Notes under the pieces: model-generated | Databases searched by the model: none | Told to the model about the DNA's origin: nothing | Seen by the model: the letters and a program-made list of their open reading frames with translations, nothing else | Shown: positions 1-11,150 of the stretch, piece after piece | Layout: each line of letters opens with the position of its first letter | Position numbering within the stretch: position 1 is the stretch's first letter | Made by a program: the position numbers and the translations under genes | NCBI GenBank assembly: GCA_021234155.1 | Contig: JAJEKV010000054.1 | Location: forward strand, 1,304,001-1,368,000 | DNA length: 64,000 nt | Source: Isoetes taiwanensis | Lineage: Eukaryota > Streptophyta > Lycopodiopsida > Isoetales > Isoetaceae | Reading direction: 5' to 3'

Positions 1-138
1 CGGCAAGCTAACACGTTGAATGCAGCCACTTGCAATGGTTCAATTTCTAGGTCACGCATTGGCAGGACCAACCAAAATTATTCCATGCATTGAAAACACA
101 AAGTATTCAAATTATCAAAATTAATGGGCAACAGATTC

Positions 139-1307
139 TCATTCTGTTTGAATTTCAGCAGCTCCATCTCCTGTAGCTCTTGGCTCCACGAAGTGAGCAT
201 AAAGACTATGGTACTGATTCGGAGCTTTGGCCATGTAAAGCCCTAATGATAATGGATCTGGATCTGAGCAGTCTAAAAAATCAGTATAGGGAGAAAGCCT
301 CATTCCTACCCCTTGAGACCCAATCTCCTCTGCAATGGCTTCTACTAATTCTAATGCCAATCTGCACCTATTTTCCAATAATAATCCATATTCATCAACC
401 CTGTCATTCACATTGCGTTTGAAGAACTGGTCACTTATATACCCATGTGCACCATGAATTTCAATCACATCAAAACCTGCAAAGGTCTACACTGTTATCT
501 TTTTTCTTGTTTATATAACATGCTATGAGACATTACCTGATGATAAAGCATTTTTTGATGCCATTCTAAAGTCGTGAATGATGTCATTCATCTCGTTAAT
601 CTCCAGACACCTTGGAACAGGGAATGCATCAAACTCACCAGAGGGTAATAGGATGTTACCACTGATTGCTTTAATGCTGGAAGAAACTGGAGTTTGGCTC
701 CCAGATAAGCTGTTGGAATCAAGGCAGGATGCTAGTTTTGTGAGGTTAAATAAACATGCTATGAATGTCAATAGTTTAAGTCGCAGCTTTTCTAAATCTA
801 AGGAGAAACATACACACACAGAAATGCAGTTATAACAAATTCAAATATACATAATTTGGTATACCAGGATGGAAATGTCTGCCTGCATGGCAAAGTTGAA
901 GGAAAAAAATTCCACCCTTGTCATGGACACCTTGAACAATGGGCTTCCACGCTTCTACTTGCTCCTCACTCCAAATTCCAGGCGTGTTGGGATATCTGTT
1001 TATACCATGATTCATAATGAAATCTACAGCTTTAAAAACAAAAGGGTTCAAGGCAAAAAGGAAGCGTAATACCCATGTGATGTTGTTTAGGTGTGATCTG
1101 AGTTTTGATAACGGAGCAAGCACAACCCTGCAGAAAGGAATGATTTGTCATACGAACAATGAATACGACGAAATGAAAGAAACCTGTGTGATAAATGAAC
1201 ACACGAAGCAACAAACAATGAATACGACGAAATGAAGGAAACCTGTGTGATAAATGAAAGATGCCAAGCTCGAAAGCAGTTAACAGGGAAGCCTCTTTCG
1301 GACGCAT
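139..1307 (-). CDS. 12-oxophytodienoate reductase-like (OPR) gene, partial, probably degenerate
   Basis: Old yellow enzyme family: FMN-dependent NADPH reductases of oxylipin/enone metabolism. Seen on the minus strand: exon 1 at 1243-1307 (ATG at 1307, ending LSHR), a long exon at about 865-1127 (VVLAPL, then YPNTPGIWSEEQVEAWKPIV and CHAGR), an exon at 537-709 (FPVPRCLEINEM, DFRMASKNAL), and an exon from 476 downward carrying the active-site motif IEIHGAHGY (the His-x-x-His/Tyr of OPRs) followed by LENRCR and VGMRLSP. The 709/537 and 476 exons join in frame through GT-AG sites. Odd points: about 25 residues (positions 1000-1075) replace the usual conserved YY-QR / ISEATG block; I cannot join the 865 and 709 borders in frame; the last exon meets a stop at 139-141 with no obvious donor. 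The remaining C-terminal third would lie left of the window. Family assignment is sure, function doubtful. Confidence 0.72.
1156..1257. repeat. 57-bp tandem duplication in OPR intron 1
   Basis: The stretch running from AACAATGAATACGACGAAAT to GTGTGATAAATGAA occurs twice in a row with few differences (about 1156-1204 and 1213-1257). The duplication copies the exon 1 splice donor region (CACACAG/GT on the minus strand), so two near-identical donors exist 57 bp apart. Confidence 0.75.
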
Positions 1308-1710
1308 TTTTGAAGGAAAAGAAGAATGCCCTCCACCGTACATTAAGATTAGAGCTTGGCGTGTTACAAAATAATTAGCGATAATTTTTAACTCTAGTCT
1401 AGGAATAAAGCAAACAAATTGAAATAATCCCACGTTGGTAACTGCAAATAGAATTAAAACGGAAAAAACCATTGGGCTTCATTCTGTGTTATCATCCAAT
1501 CAGATCACGACACGTGGCGTGGTTTCTTAATCTGAAAATCGAGCAAGAACAGCGGCAGATTTTGAGAAGAACAGCGGCAGATTTTTACCTTCCTTCATCG
1601 ATTTTACCCTGCATTCCAGTGATCTTACCCTGCATTCCGTCGATTTTACCTTGCATTCAGCAGCAGAATGAAGCCCAGAATGAAGCCCAATGGATGTTTT
1701 CCGTTAGGGC

Positions 1711-1807
1711 AAAGGCCCCCTGGCCTGTTTTCTGCCCGGTCAAGCAGGCCTCCGCACTTCGCGCGTCGGCCAGCTTTCCCGGGCAGAAAACAGGCCAAGG
1801 GGCCTTA
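1711..1807. repeat. Foldback inverted repeat (30-bp arms), copy 1 of a structural family
   Basis: Left arm 1711-1740 and right arm 1778-1807 are reverse complements with about three mismatches (core GGCCTGTTTTCTGCCCGG). The 37-bp centre reads CAAGCAGGCCTCCGCACTTC then GCGCGTCGGCCAGCTTTC and itself pairs (AGGCC/GGCC). A second locus at 56176-56284 has the same central core but different outer arms. No coding potential seen. It could be a foldback transposon or MITE, or a structured RNA. Confidence 0.8.
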
Positions 1808-1939
1808 TGTAACATATGTAATTTTGATTGATTTCAAATGTTCCTAACATTTGATTCCGATCCGAGTGGCTAACATTTGATTCCCATTTGACCCCAAATA
1901 TTTAACGGTTGGACACGTATAATTTGACATACTTGCCAT

Positions 1940-2437
1940 TTGTTTCAACAAATGGCAAGACCTGATTGTCCTCGACATCTTTTGGTTCAGTTTCAAGACA
2001 CTCTTAGCCGCTTACATGTTCTTCAGCATGGAAACCATCTCAGAGGGACTAGTTTCTCAGTACAGGAAGACCTTTCCCCTCTTCAATTGTGTAACCGTAA
2101 GGAGGAGCTCTGCAAGGTGAGGGCAGCCCGCCTGCAAAAGAAATGGGCAGTGTACAGGGGAGGCGCAGCAATTATTCTAGATCAATGGCCTTCCAATCCT
2201 TGGACTGGCTATGTCTAGATAATTTTAGAAGCATAAATTTACCACTAGCATTAGCATTAGCATTAGCATTAGTATTATCTTATCTTATTCTTGGTAGCCT
2301 TTTAATATTTGGTTATTGTGTTTGGTGATGGGGCCTAATCCCCAGGTTTTAGATGGGCTGTTGCCCTTGCATGTGCCGTCCCATAACCCGTTGGGTTCCC
2401 GTGGACGTAAAAATTCATCTTATCTTATCTTATCTTC
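1940..2437 (+). mobile_element. Non-LTR retrotransposon 3' end with (ATCTT)n tail
   Basis: The segment ends in GTGGACGTAAAAATTC followed by about four ATCTT/TCTTA repeats (2415-2437), the kind of simple-repeat tail left by target-primed reverse transcription. A 92-codon ORF (1940-2218) of unknown identity and an (AGCATT)n run at 2246-2270 precede it. The left border is not defined. The tail junction resembles those at 27121, 37065, 38830 and 60680. Confidence 0.45.
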
Positions 2438-2588
2438 AATTTTTGGCACCCCTTCGCTGATTGGTCTTGATTGTTGCAGTTAAGTAGTGTATATACATGT
2501 CTAAGAATACATAAATGCACGAAACCCAACAACATTACTTTTTAAAAGATATAAAATAATAGGAGCACGCTTTCTATCCACCTAGGGC

Positions 2589-2788
2589 AATGGGCAACGA
2601 GCGTCTTATTTATCAACCACGGTCATGTTTGAACAAAAAAAAATACACGAGCTTTTTGTGGACTTAACCAATTTTTTCGTGAGTGTCATGTTAAAGTCAC
2701 ATCGAAAGAAAAAATACACGGAGTTTCTTTTATTTCATGCTGGTTCAAACATGACCATGGTTGTTAAATGAGACGATCGAATGGGCAA
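2589..2788. mobile_element. Mutator-type MITE with 9-bp target-site duplication
   Basis: Terminal inverted repeats of about 37 bp: left 2598-2634 (begins CGAGCGTCTTATTTATCAAC), right 2743-2779 (ends GTTAAATGAGACGATCG). An exact 9-bp direct repeat AATGGGCAA flanks them (2589-2597 and 2780-2788). The 182-bp interior has no ORF. Known: long TIRs plus 8-11 bp duplications are typical of MULE-derived MITEs. Inferred: non-autonomous, mobilised in trans. Confidence 0.85.
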
Positions 2789-4831
2789 TGACAGTTCTAG
2801 ATTATGCCCCTTGCTGGAGTATTTTGGTCGCATGCATTTTTCCCAGATTTTGAATTTTCTTTGATCGTCGTGCTTTTGTTGCATCTTTCCATGGCTATGG
2901 TGACTGGCAAGATGGACGATCTAAGCTCTTCACCTTTACTCTCATGTTTTGGTAAATTGTCCATTTTATGCTTAGCATCTCGAGCTCCATCTTTGTATCG
3001 TTGTGATTTTTATTAAGGAAATGGCCATGTCCTCATGATTTGTAGCTCTATAGACGATGTTGGTAGGAATAATACTGATTTGCTAAGACTTTAAGGAGAC
3101 TTAAAGGGGAATTTTTTTCTACAGCCAGCATGGAGGACGTCTGTCTTGAGGATGTCGGATCTATGCAAATGCACTAAAACGAGGTTTTTTTCTTTGCTTC
3201 TATAGTTCAACATGTATATCTGCATATCATCTACAGAAACCCGTTTCTTTTTGGCCAATGGCCCTCGTTGATATCTGCTGGTGGTGAAATAATATGTAGC
3301 GGTGGTGTCCTGCTCTATTGCTAAGATCTTTAAAAAAAGGGAACTTTTATGCGGCTTATCTGGCTTCTGACAAACAGATGCATGAAGAACAAGCCCTCAT
3401 GACATGCCTGAGGAATAAAGTATCTTCTGAAGCTTGAATATTTTCTGGTTCCTGTTATCTCAAAATATTTTTTCGACATGGCTCTAAAACATATTCCCAC
3501 ACCCTCTCTTAGATTTAATACCTCTAGCTGATGGCTTCTAAAAAGATTAATAGCTCATTGTTCTGCGTGCAGGAAGTACGTAAAGAAGGATGCGACATCT
3601 CTACATTCTTCACTTTTTGTTGTTGCTGCTGAATTTTTATTCTATCGTGCAAGCCCAGTAGAAGCAATATTTCAGTGGCAATAGGGAGAAGAACATTTAA
3701 AAATAGCTAAAAAATAGTGATTATTGTTTCTGCATTGTTGTTAATGGAAGGCTTTAGAGTAGAAACTGCCGACAATTTGATGTTACCGCCAGGAAACCAT
3801 GGTGCCACATCATTTTGAAAGCTGCCGTTAGTGGAAATCCGACCTATGACTGCCAAGCTCAACCAAGCAAAAAATATGCGCAAAGGTCGAACTCTTATTT
3901 CTGCAAATGGTTGAAGAAGCCATGGCTTTGCATTAACTTTTGACTCTGATATTTGCAAGGAGCTTTCACTGATTATGGCAGTGCGGTTGTTTCAACAACA
4001 TGCTCAACATTCAGATATCTGGAACTAGCAGGGTAAGAATTAGATCCATTTGCTATCCTTAGAGGAATATATCCCTTGCTTAATGTCGTTCTACTTTTTA
4101 TAGTGAATCCCTTTTTTCTCCAGCTATGGCCAAAGAACTGCACTGATCTGGCAAACAGCTCTAGGTTTGATCTGTAAAGATGGAGTAGTCGAAGAGTTTT
4201 TGTTCCATTTGAGCAGGAGGATGAGGAGCAAAGGTGACTCTTGATGCTGAAAAGAAGCTTCAAGGAGCATCTTCGACAAGACACACCATATATATTAGAA
4301 TAAAGTACACATTGTATGCATCTAGATGACTTAAATTAAGGTTTAATGTAAAACTATATCTTTGAATTCCCTGCTTCTTTACATATTGTTTTTCTACCCT
4401 GAGGCATTTGAACTCAGTTCGTACATGCTTCTTATTCATCCTTGCATGGAAGGAATTGGGATTTAGATTACTGTAGCACACATTTTAAAAAATTTGGAAT
4501 GTGCCATTTTAAATGGATATATTCTATTCCTTATGAAAAATGGAGCCTCTTACTTAGGTGATGTTTTTAAAATTTGTATGTGTCATTCAACTCAATTCGA
4601 TTTATATGTTCTTACTAGTCTCTGAGGACATTAAAAACCAATTTATTTCATTTTAAGTGTATATAATCTATTCTTATGAAAGATTGAGCCTCTCTTATTG
4701 CATGATATTTGACCTCAAGAATAACTGGTCATTTCTTGATCCTTGGCAATTAGCATAGACTCTGTTGAAATAGATATAATGGCAGCATTTTGATAACAAT
4801 TTGCATCATGCTTGCCTTAAAGATTGCAGGT
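2789..4831. other. No recognisable gene
   Basis: AT-rich non-coding DNA. Short ORFs on both strands (for example 2804-3016 plus, 3707-4481 minus) show no family motif, no exon-like continuity and no codon signal that I can recognise. A diverged, decayed gene cannot be excluded. Confidence 0.5.
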
Positions 4832-4999
4832 TCCTTTGTAACGAGCCCATGGTAGACCGCTCGAGTATTCGAACCTTGAATGTGCCTGTGGGGCGTTCCC
4901 GAGACACCGGCATAAATGGGTAGAAGCGACTACTCATAAACGTCTAGACGGTTTTGCCCAGTTGGTTAAGGGCATGTCGGTTAGGAACGTTACATCCTT
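4832..4999. mobile_element. Solo mini-LTR (158 bp) with 5-bp TSD, copy 1
   Basis: An element at 4837-4994 starts TGTAACG and ends CGTTACA (TG...CA with 7-bp inverted ends) and is flanked by exact TCCTT repeats (4832-4836, 4995-4999). A second copy in opposite orientation lies at 52557-52700 with its own 5-bp duplication. Size, TG/CA ends and 5-bp TSD are those of an LTR. No internal region is present, so this is a solo LTR of a TRIM/SMART-like element. Its ends resemble the chromovirus LTR ends in this window (TGTAACGTTC, TGTGACGTTC). Confidence 0.8.
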
Positions 5000-5860
5000 C
5001 CTGTCTTATCCGTTGACTGGGAATTTCAAGCACTGGTAAATTATGGGACAATCTCTTGCTTGAGTTTTAAAGAACTGCATTGTTAGAGTGTACATTACTA
5101 GCTATTGTAAAAATCTCCGTTGGAATATTTATCTTACAAGAAATTTATCGCGGCGGCCTTGATGGATTTGCGAAATTGAACTAAATGTGTCTAAGTTGGA
5201 GAACTTTAACCTTCAATTTTTTTCTCAAAAAACTCAAAAGCAATGCAAATGCATCTCAACTGATCTATGCAATTGCATCCTTATCAACATTTTGCCAATG
5301 GACATTATAGAAAACACCTGTAGAAAAATGTAGTGTTACACGCTTCTACAAAGTCCTGGCTAAAAATCTAGATGTGATAGCTGTTTGCACGAGAAAACAT
5401 GAAAAGAATTTAAGATAAATGCAGTGTTACATGCTTCTCCATAGTCTTGGGTAAAAAACTAGATATGATAGTTGTTTGAGCGAGAAAACATGAAAAAATA
5501 ATCCAAGATATGATATCAATTTTGCACATGCGACATGACTCTTGCACTTAGTCCAATTCAAGTCTTCTTTTGGGAAGCGCAGCAAACTGTATCCAAATCG
5601 ATTCGACTTGCTATTAAAATCAATAAAATATATAGTACTTTTGTAGTTTGTTGCAGCGTGAACTGGGCCAAATTATTGTAGAAAGATCAGATTGTATTCG
5701 AGCCCTTGAAGGCGCAAGAACTATTTCCGATTGGAAAATTCGTATTTTCTAATAGCATATTTAAAATGTAATTGAAATGTTAAATACCAAAATGGGACGA
5801 TTGAAATCATAAATCCACTTGGCTGGACTGGGTTGGTTGGGCCAAAACAAAGGGAGAAAC
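5000..5860. other. No recognisable gene
   Basis: Intergenic DNA. A direct near-repeat (GTGTTACACGCTTCTAC near 5332 and GTGTTACATGCTTCTCC near 5424, each followed by similar text about a lost 'GATATGATAGTTGTTTG' stretch) suggests an old local duplication of about 90 bp. At 5142-5163 lies a 22-bp string shared in inverted orientation with 44748-44769. Confidence 0.5.
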
Positions 5861-5867
5861 CCCTTCT

Positions 5868-6724
5868 GTGCATCGTAACAGAGGTAGGGAACCCGGACTG
5901 GGAACCCGGATTGTTGGGTTTCCCGGTATACACAGAAGCACAGGCCCCATGGCTCCATATCTTAGCACCCCTAGTGCCGGATATATGAATACATCTTTGT
6001 TGGGCACCTTGGATCAAGCTCACCCAGTTGAAGATTTTAATTATTTCAACAAGCCCAGTTTCGGATCTGCCGTTTCTATGGGGGTGAGCTCAGATTTGGT
6101 TCAGAATATGGTTAGCACCCTTGATTTTTCTAGCAGGTATAGCAGTTATTTTAAGGACAGTTTTAGGCTGCGTATGGTTGGTAAGACCGCAACAAGATGT
6201 CGAACCAAATCTACAGAAAACTAGTTCCGGCTGTGTGGAAAGCTTGGACCCTGTCGTTTCTCAGCCTTTGCTGCTTGACAATTCCGGTGTCAAATCCTCG
6301 CCCGATTCTAACCCGGCTTGGGATTCATTTGTAGATATGGTGGATGAAGAAACTAGATATGTGAAAACTGGCCCTGTTTTTGGCAAGAAGGAGAGCACTA
6401 ATAAGAGGCAAAAAAAACCCTGTGTCTGAAGAGATGGCAGATTGTGCTTAGGAGTTGGGTTTTGTGAACCAGCAGGATCTAATTGATAAGAATGAAGAGG
6501 AACTGGAGGATCTTGGTGATGGCTATGGCCAGCTCTGTGAAACCAATGACACTCTTATGCCTGAATCTGCTGCTCAATGTGGGGCTCTCTGGTCCGGCTA
6601 TATCCCTGTGTCTATCATCACTCCAATTATGCTGTCGCTGCCATATTTCGACTCCGGCCGGACTCAGCTGCACCTGGATTGTTGCAGAGAACCACGAAAA
6701 AAAAAAAAAAAAAAAAAAAAAAAA
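5868..6724 (+). mobile_element. Decayed A-tailed retrosequence, possibly LINE ORF1 linker
   Basis: Three overlapping reading frames (5868-6224, 6121-6429, 6455-6727) give Ser/Asp/Glu-rich protein text (for example SLDPVVSQPLLLDNSG, NEEELEDLGDGYGQL) broken by frameshifts, ending in a run of about 26 A residues (6699-6724). Seen: one-strand coding-like text plus a poly(A) tract. Inferred: a reverse-transcribed copy, either an L1-type ORF1 fragment or a processed pseudogene. I do not recognise the protein. Confidence 0.4.
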
Positions 6725-7039
6725 TGAAACACACGTGTCGGCCTTGCCTGAGGCAGAACCCAGAAATATTAGCTATCGAAAAAATAAAAAATCGAAATTT
6801 GATGTATCATTATATATAGTTTGAAAATGTTTTGTGCATTGTGTCTATGGTAATGAAGACACAAGTGATGCTCTGTAACCATATTGAATATTGATCTACC
6901 TTTAATTAGGATGCACTTTAACATTGATCCTCTCCTTTCCACTTTATCAACATCTATTACGTTAGTGCTTTTTTTACAAAAAAATTCGGTTGGAAAAAAA
7001 AAAGCTGGTAATTAAAAATTATTTTTTATGGGTGGATTT
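6725..7039. other. No recognisable gene
   Basis: AT-rich spacer between the A-tailed retrosequence and the LINE. No feature seen. Confidence 0.5.
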
Positions 7040-8947
7040 TGGCACAGAACAGCCAATGAGATTTGACCCTTTGGCAGATGATTCAGAAGGAGCTTGGCCA
7101 CAGGCATCAGCTGACATTCAGGTCTCGCGTTATTGGAGGCAGTGATTTGCAATAGACTAGTACAGTGGCCATCCTCTTGCCAGCACACTTGCAGGCAGGA
7201 GAACCAAGGAGGTGGATCCAGTGTAGTGGACTATGTATTAGTGGCCGAGCAAGACATGCATCTCATCAAGCATTACGGAGTGGGAACAAAGGGTAGAAAT
7301 GAGGAGGTGGACTCAGGCCACCTACTCTACTTGCAATTGGCTTGGCATGTTGCTCCAGCCACCAGTAGAACACCTCCTTGCATGACCCAGCTCAGACTGG
7401 ACTATGAACACGCTCATACTTACTTCTAGATGCTTACGGAGGACCTAGCAAGCATCTCACAGTATTCAAGCTGGAGCAACAGGCAGGCAGGCCCATTGAT
7501 GTCCTCGGGGCTGCTACAGAAAGATGTTTTGGGAGAAGCCACTCCCAGCGAACCTCGGGAGCTACGACCTTTCCACGTAACCAATAGTTTGATGCTGAGT
7601 GCAAAGAACGCAAACGCTGGCTCCGCCAAGTCAGAGATCATGTGCTATGCCCAGACGGGCAATACCGCATTTTTCTTATGGCTAGAAAGGCCAGGTACTT
7701 GCGGCCCGTCAATAAGAAATGTTCTTCCTCCTGGAACATCATCCCAGGACCTTTTGATGAAGACTGCTCAGTAGGCCAGTGCCGCCCACAGGAAATATCA
7801 CCTCGAAGAAATGGGGGCAATACCTATAGAAGCTCTACAATCTTGAGGGTAGACGGGCAGCATTAACCCCCCAAGAGGGCTCGGTGCTAGAAATCACAGA
7901 GGCGGAGGTAGCGCAGAGGCTACAACGTCTAGCCAATGGGTAAGTGCCAGACCTTGACGGCATGCAAGCAGAGTTACTCAAGTGAGCAGGACCAACCATG
8001 GCACCAATACTAACCGCCATGTTCAACAAGGCATTGTGGGAAGCTTTCCCCCCACAGTGGACTAGTAGGATTGTCCCAATCTACAAGGTAGGAGACCCGC
8101 ACTTCCCGGCCAATTACCAGACCATCGTGATCAGGTCAATGTTTACAAAGCTCCTCATTGGGATCCTCGAGCAGCAATTGACAAGATGGGCAGAGGTAGC
8201 AGAGTGCGGGCACTTACGCAGGCAGGATTCAAGCCGAGACACTCAACCATTGATCACATCTTCACACTGCGGACTCTGGTTGAGGACAATAGGAACCGTC
8301 GACAAGATCTGTATTGCTGCTTCGTAGACTTCGCCAAGGCTTTTGACATTGTGCCTCTGGAAAAGCTGTGGACAAGTTTGCAACAGCTAGACGTCCCTGT
8401 AGAACAGCAGAACATGGTGTACAGGTTATATGAGACATGCACAGGCCAGTTGCAACCAACGAGCCAACTATTTGAGAGCAGTATGGGGGTCTGCCAGTGA
8501 TGTCCCCTCTGTCCTATATTATTTGGCATGTACATTGATCAGTTGGAGTGATGGCTTGTTGATAATTGAGGCAATGGGGCTCTACTTCTACATCAGATCA
8601 CCAGGCAGCTGATCTATGCTGATGATGTGGACCTCCTAGCTCACACTCAGGCAGACATGCAACTCCATCTTGATGCCCTGGACATATTCTACTAGGTGAC
8701 TGACATGCGCATCAACTTGACTAAGATCAAGGTGGTTCTCATATCGTCTACACGCCAGCCAAATGCTCCAACCTTCAGTTATTGTGGCTAAAATGTTGAA
8801 GTGGTACCTGCTTACGAACATTTGGGGGTGGAGTTCCCGTCTGCCATGAACTGAGACAATTCCATCTAGTTGCGAGCTCCAGTAGGTTGGAAGGCACTCT
8901 ATGCAATGTAGAACAATAGCCACAAGGCAGAGCTGTATGATTGGACC
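7040..8947 (+). mobile_element. LINE, 5' portion (endonuclease and reverse transcriptase), interrupted by element A
   Basis: Seen in shifting plus frames: GGGSSVVDYVLV (end of an apurinic-type endonuclease domain, about 7207-7245), a linker, then reverse transcriptase text: KPRHSTIDHIFTL, CCFVDFAKAFDIVPLEKLW (about 8320-8370) and IYADDVDLLAHTQADM (about 8617-8660), where YADD is the catalytic motif. Many stops and frameshifts, so a fossil. The coding text stops at 8947 where element A's LTR begins and resumes at 36052 (see that entry); GGACC at 8943-8947 matches GGGCC at 36052-36056 as an almost perfect 5-bp target duplication. The 5' border near 7040 is approximate. LINE identity is firm, clade not assigned. 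Confidence 0.82.
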
Positions 8948-10497
8948 TGTAACGTTCTAGGTATTTATACGGTATACGTATGCATACCTGGACATGCCAC
9001 TAACATATAATTAGACCCTAGGGGTCGAATTGGGGTTCACCTATAATGGATTTTATTAGCTATGCTAATAAAATAAGGGATGATTATGGATTTTATTAAC
9101 ATAATTATATGCTAATTGGAGCCTAATTATTTAAATGTCACCAATGAGGGGGTGCCACCTGGTCCAAATCAATTGAAGGGGGGGCTTGCTATTTTGGTTG
9201 TAGAAATAGGGATCCCACCCCCATTTCTGCCCAAATTCGAATTGGGAAGTGAGGAGGAGCAGTAGCTACCAGCTTTAGCCAATCCTTGCCAGTACTTGCT
9301 AACATCCTCAAGCTATAGAAGCCTTCCGTGACAACGGCTCCAGCCAAGAGACTGGTTAGTCCCTAGATAGCTTCTATTTCTGCTAACACTTCTTTTAATA
9401 GATGGAATGACTAAATTCTCTTTCATATGTTGTTTGGAATGATGATGGATAGTTAGATGGTGTTCGTATTCTTTTTTTCTGCTCCCTCCGTGTATTGGGA
9501 TTAAGAGAAGGGTAGAGATCTGAACTCTTAGCAATAGAGATGTCTCTAGCTAGACCCCTTAACACCCAATAAATGCAGCCTATGCACAAGAGCCAATTTG
9601 GCTGAGGATGCTATGATGTGGTTCAGCACCAGATAAAGAGTATGATGGTGAATCGGGAGTGGGGTCTTGCCGAGCGCGGCTACAGGACTCCTATAGTGTG
9701 CTAGGCTTATAGCCGGTCACTGTGTGTGGGGCGGGTATGAGTCTGACACTCCATGGGTTACAGGAGACGTGCCTATATGGACGCCCTAGACTCGAACGGG
9801 CTGGTGAGCCGGCCTTTAGATTTAGGGGAGTAAGTCTGGTACAGATGCGGGGGTTACTGAGAGGGCACGTGTTCTTTAGCACATCCAGGGATCCGTCATG
9901 CTTAGGGAGGAGACGCCTCTCTAACCTGCCTCATCGAACTAGGGAAATGTAACCCGGAGTAATCCCGAAGGGTGATTCCTTTGGATTGCGTCTTCGGAGG
10001 GCTACAAGCATGTCATAGCATGATTCAGCCTATCTGCAAAGTGTACACAGGAGGGGCAGATGGAGTGGACTACTCTAGCCATTGTCTTATGCCAGCCAAC
10101 GCCATATTATACTTCCGTCTGTTGATATCTCGAGGCCCTGACCGTCGGTTGATCCCTTGGAGTCTAAGCCGAGGGTAGCACCTTGTCATGGTGTTAGTTC
10201 ATGTTATTATGGTTGTATGATCTTTTCGTTGATGATGATGGATGGGCCACCCTTCGTGGTGGTATATTATTTTAGCATGATTGTTTTATGCTAACGTCTA
10301 TGTATGCTTCCACTATATAGGATTTCCCATAGAGGATGTGGGACGAATGACACCTCTGTGTTCCTCGCCCGGACACTTGGCCATCCCAAGCGGTCCGAGT
10401 ATGACGGAGGGCCTTACCATAGTGATGTAGTCGCCATGGGAGGGGAATTCCCGTATTTGTACGATGGGAGCATCGTATAGATTCTGGGAGCATCACA
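8948..10497 (+). repeat. 5' LTR of element A (1550 bp)
   Basis: Begins TGTAACGTTCTAGG and ends GGGAGCATCACA, immediately before the primer-binding site. Homologous along its length to 34509-36051 and more distantly to the B LTRs, sharing for example CTCATCGGAC/CGAACT and GTGTGCACAGGAGGG blocks. It should hold promoter and polyadenylation signals, which I did not localise. Confidence 0.92.
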
Positions 10498-10498
10498 G

Positions 10499-10510
10499 TG
10501 GTATCAGAGC
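10499..10510 (+). promoter_or_regulatory. Primer-binding site, initiator tRNA-Met
   Basis: TGGTATCAGAGC directly after the LTR is the plant retrotransposon primer-binding site, complementary to the 3' end of initiator tRNA-Met. It primes minus-strand cDNA synthesis. Confidence 0.93.
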
Positions 10511-11150
10511 ATGGTTTTGGTAGACCAAATCATTGCACTGGCCACATTCTAACTCGTTAGTTGATGGTACTTTTCCTTAGGTTAGAGTATTCCAACTCTG
10601 TAGTTAGCATGTAAGTTGACCTAGTTATGGGAGGAATGACCTAGTTGTGTAGGAGAGTGTTCTCTAGTAGAGTGGTTAAGGTCAGATGGTGGAGCCAGAG
10701 GTTCGAGTTTTGTAGGCACCATACACAACGTGTCGGGCATGGTCCAAATACCCTAGAGGCGTCGTCATCCGGCCGCAACCGGGTGAAAAAGCGGGCCAAA
10801 AGTCAACTCGGGCGCCGCTTGAGTTTTGGCATCTTAGAATTCGATTTGGAGCGCATATAATCGAAGCGGCGCCCGACCGTATAAAACGCGTATTCCGCCA
10901 TATAAATTAAAAAAAAAAAAAAGTTTTCAAAAAAAAAAATTGAACATAAAAATTAAAGTGACGTCTCTTTTTTGTGTGTTCGCCTTGCCTCTTTCACGCG
11001 CCCACCTCAACCATCCGCCATAGCCGCCGGAACCCAAGCTTAGATCACCTTGCCTTAACTCGCGCCAGACACCACCATCATCACCTAGCAACTCCTTTCA
11101 TGCCTCTTTTCCCCCCAGCGCCCTCTTTCACGTCCTCTTGCCTAGGCCCA
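10511..11150 (+). promoter_or_regulatory. Element A leader with GGCGCC stem-loop
   Basis: Untranslated leader between primer-binding site and ORF1. An 11-bp perfect stem GGGCGCCGCTT (10810-10820) pairs with AAGCGGCGCCC (10864-10874). The same stem sequences recur in the leader of B in two tandem units. Its position fits a dimerisation or packaging signal, but that is inference. A-rich runs follow at 10908-10940. Confidence 0.6.

Noticed and set aside
4837-4994. tRNA gene or tRNA-derived SINE (CCCAGTTGGTTAAGGGC looks like a D-arm)
   Set aside because: No B box in the same orientation and no cloverleaf; TG/CA ends and 5-bp TSD favour an LTR.
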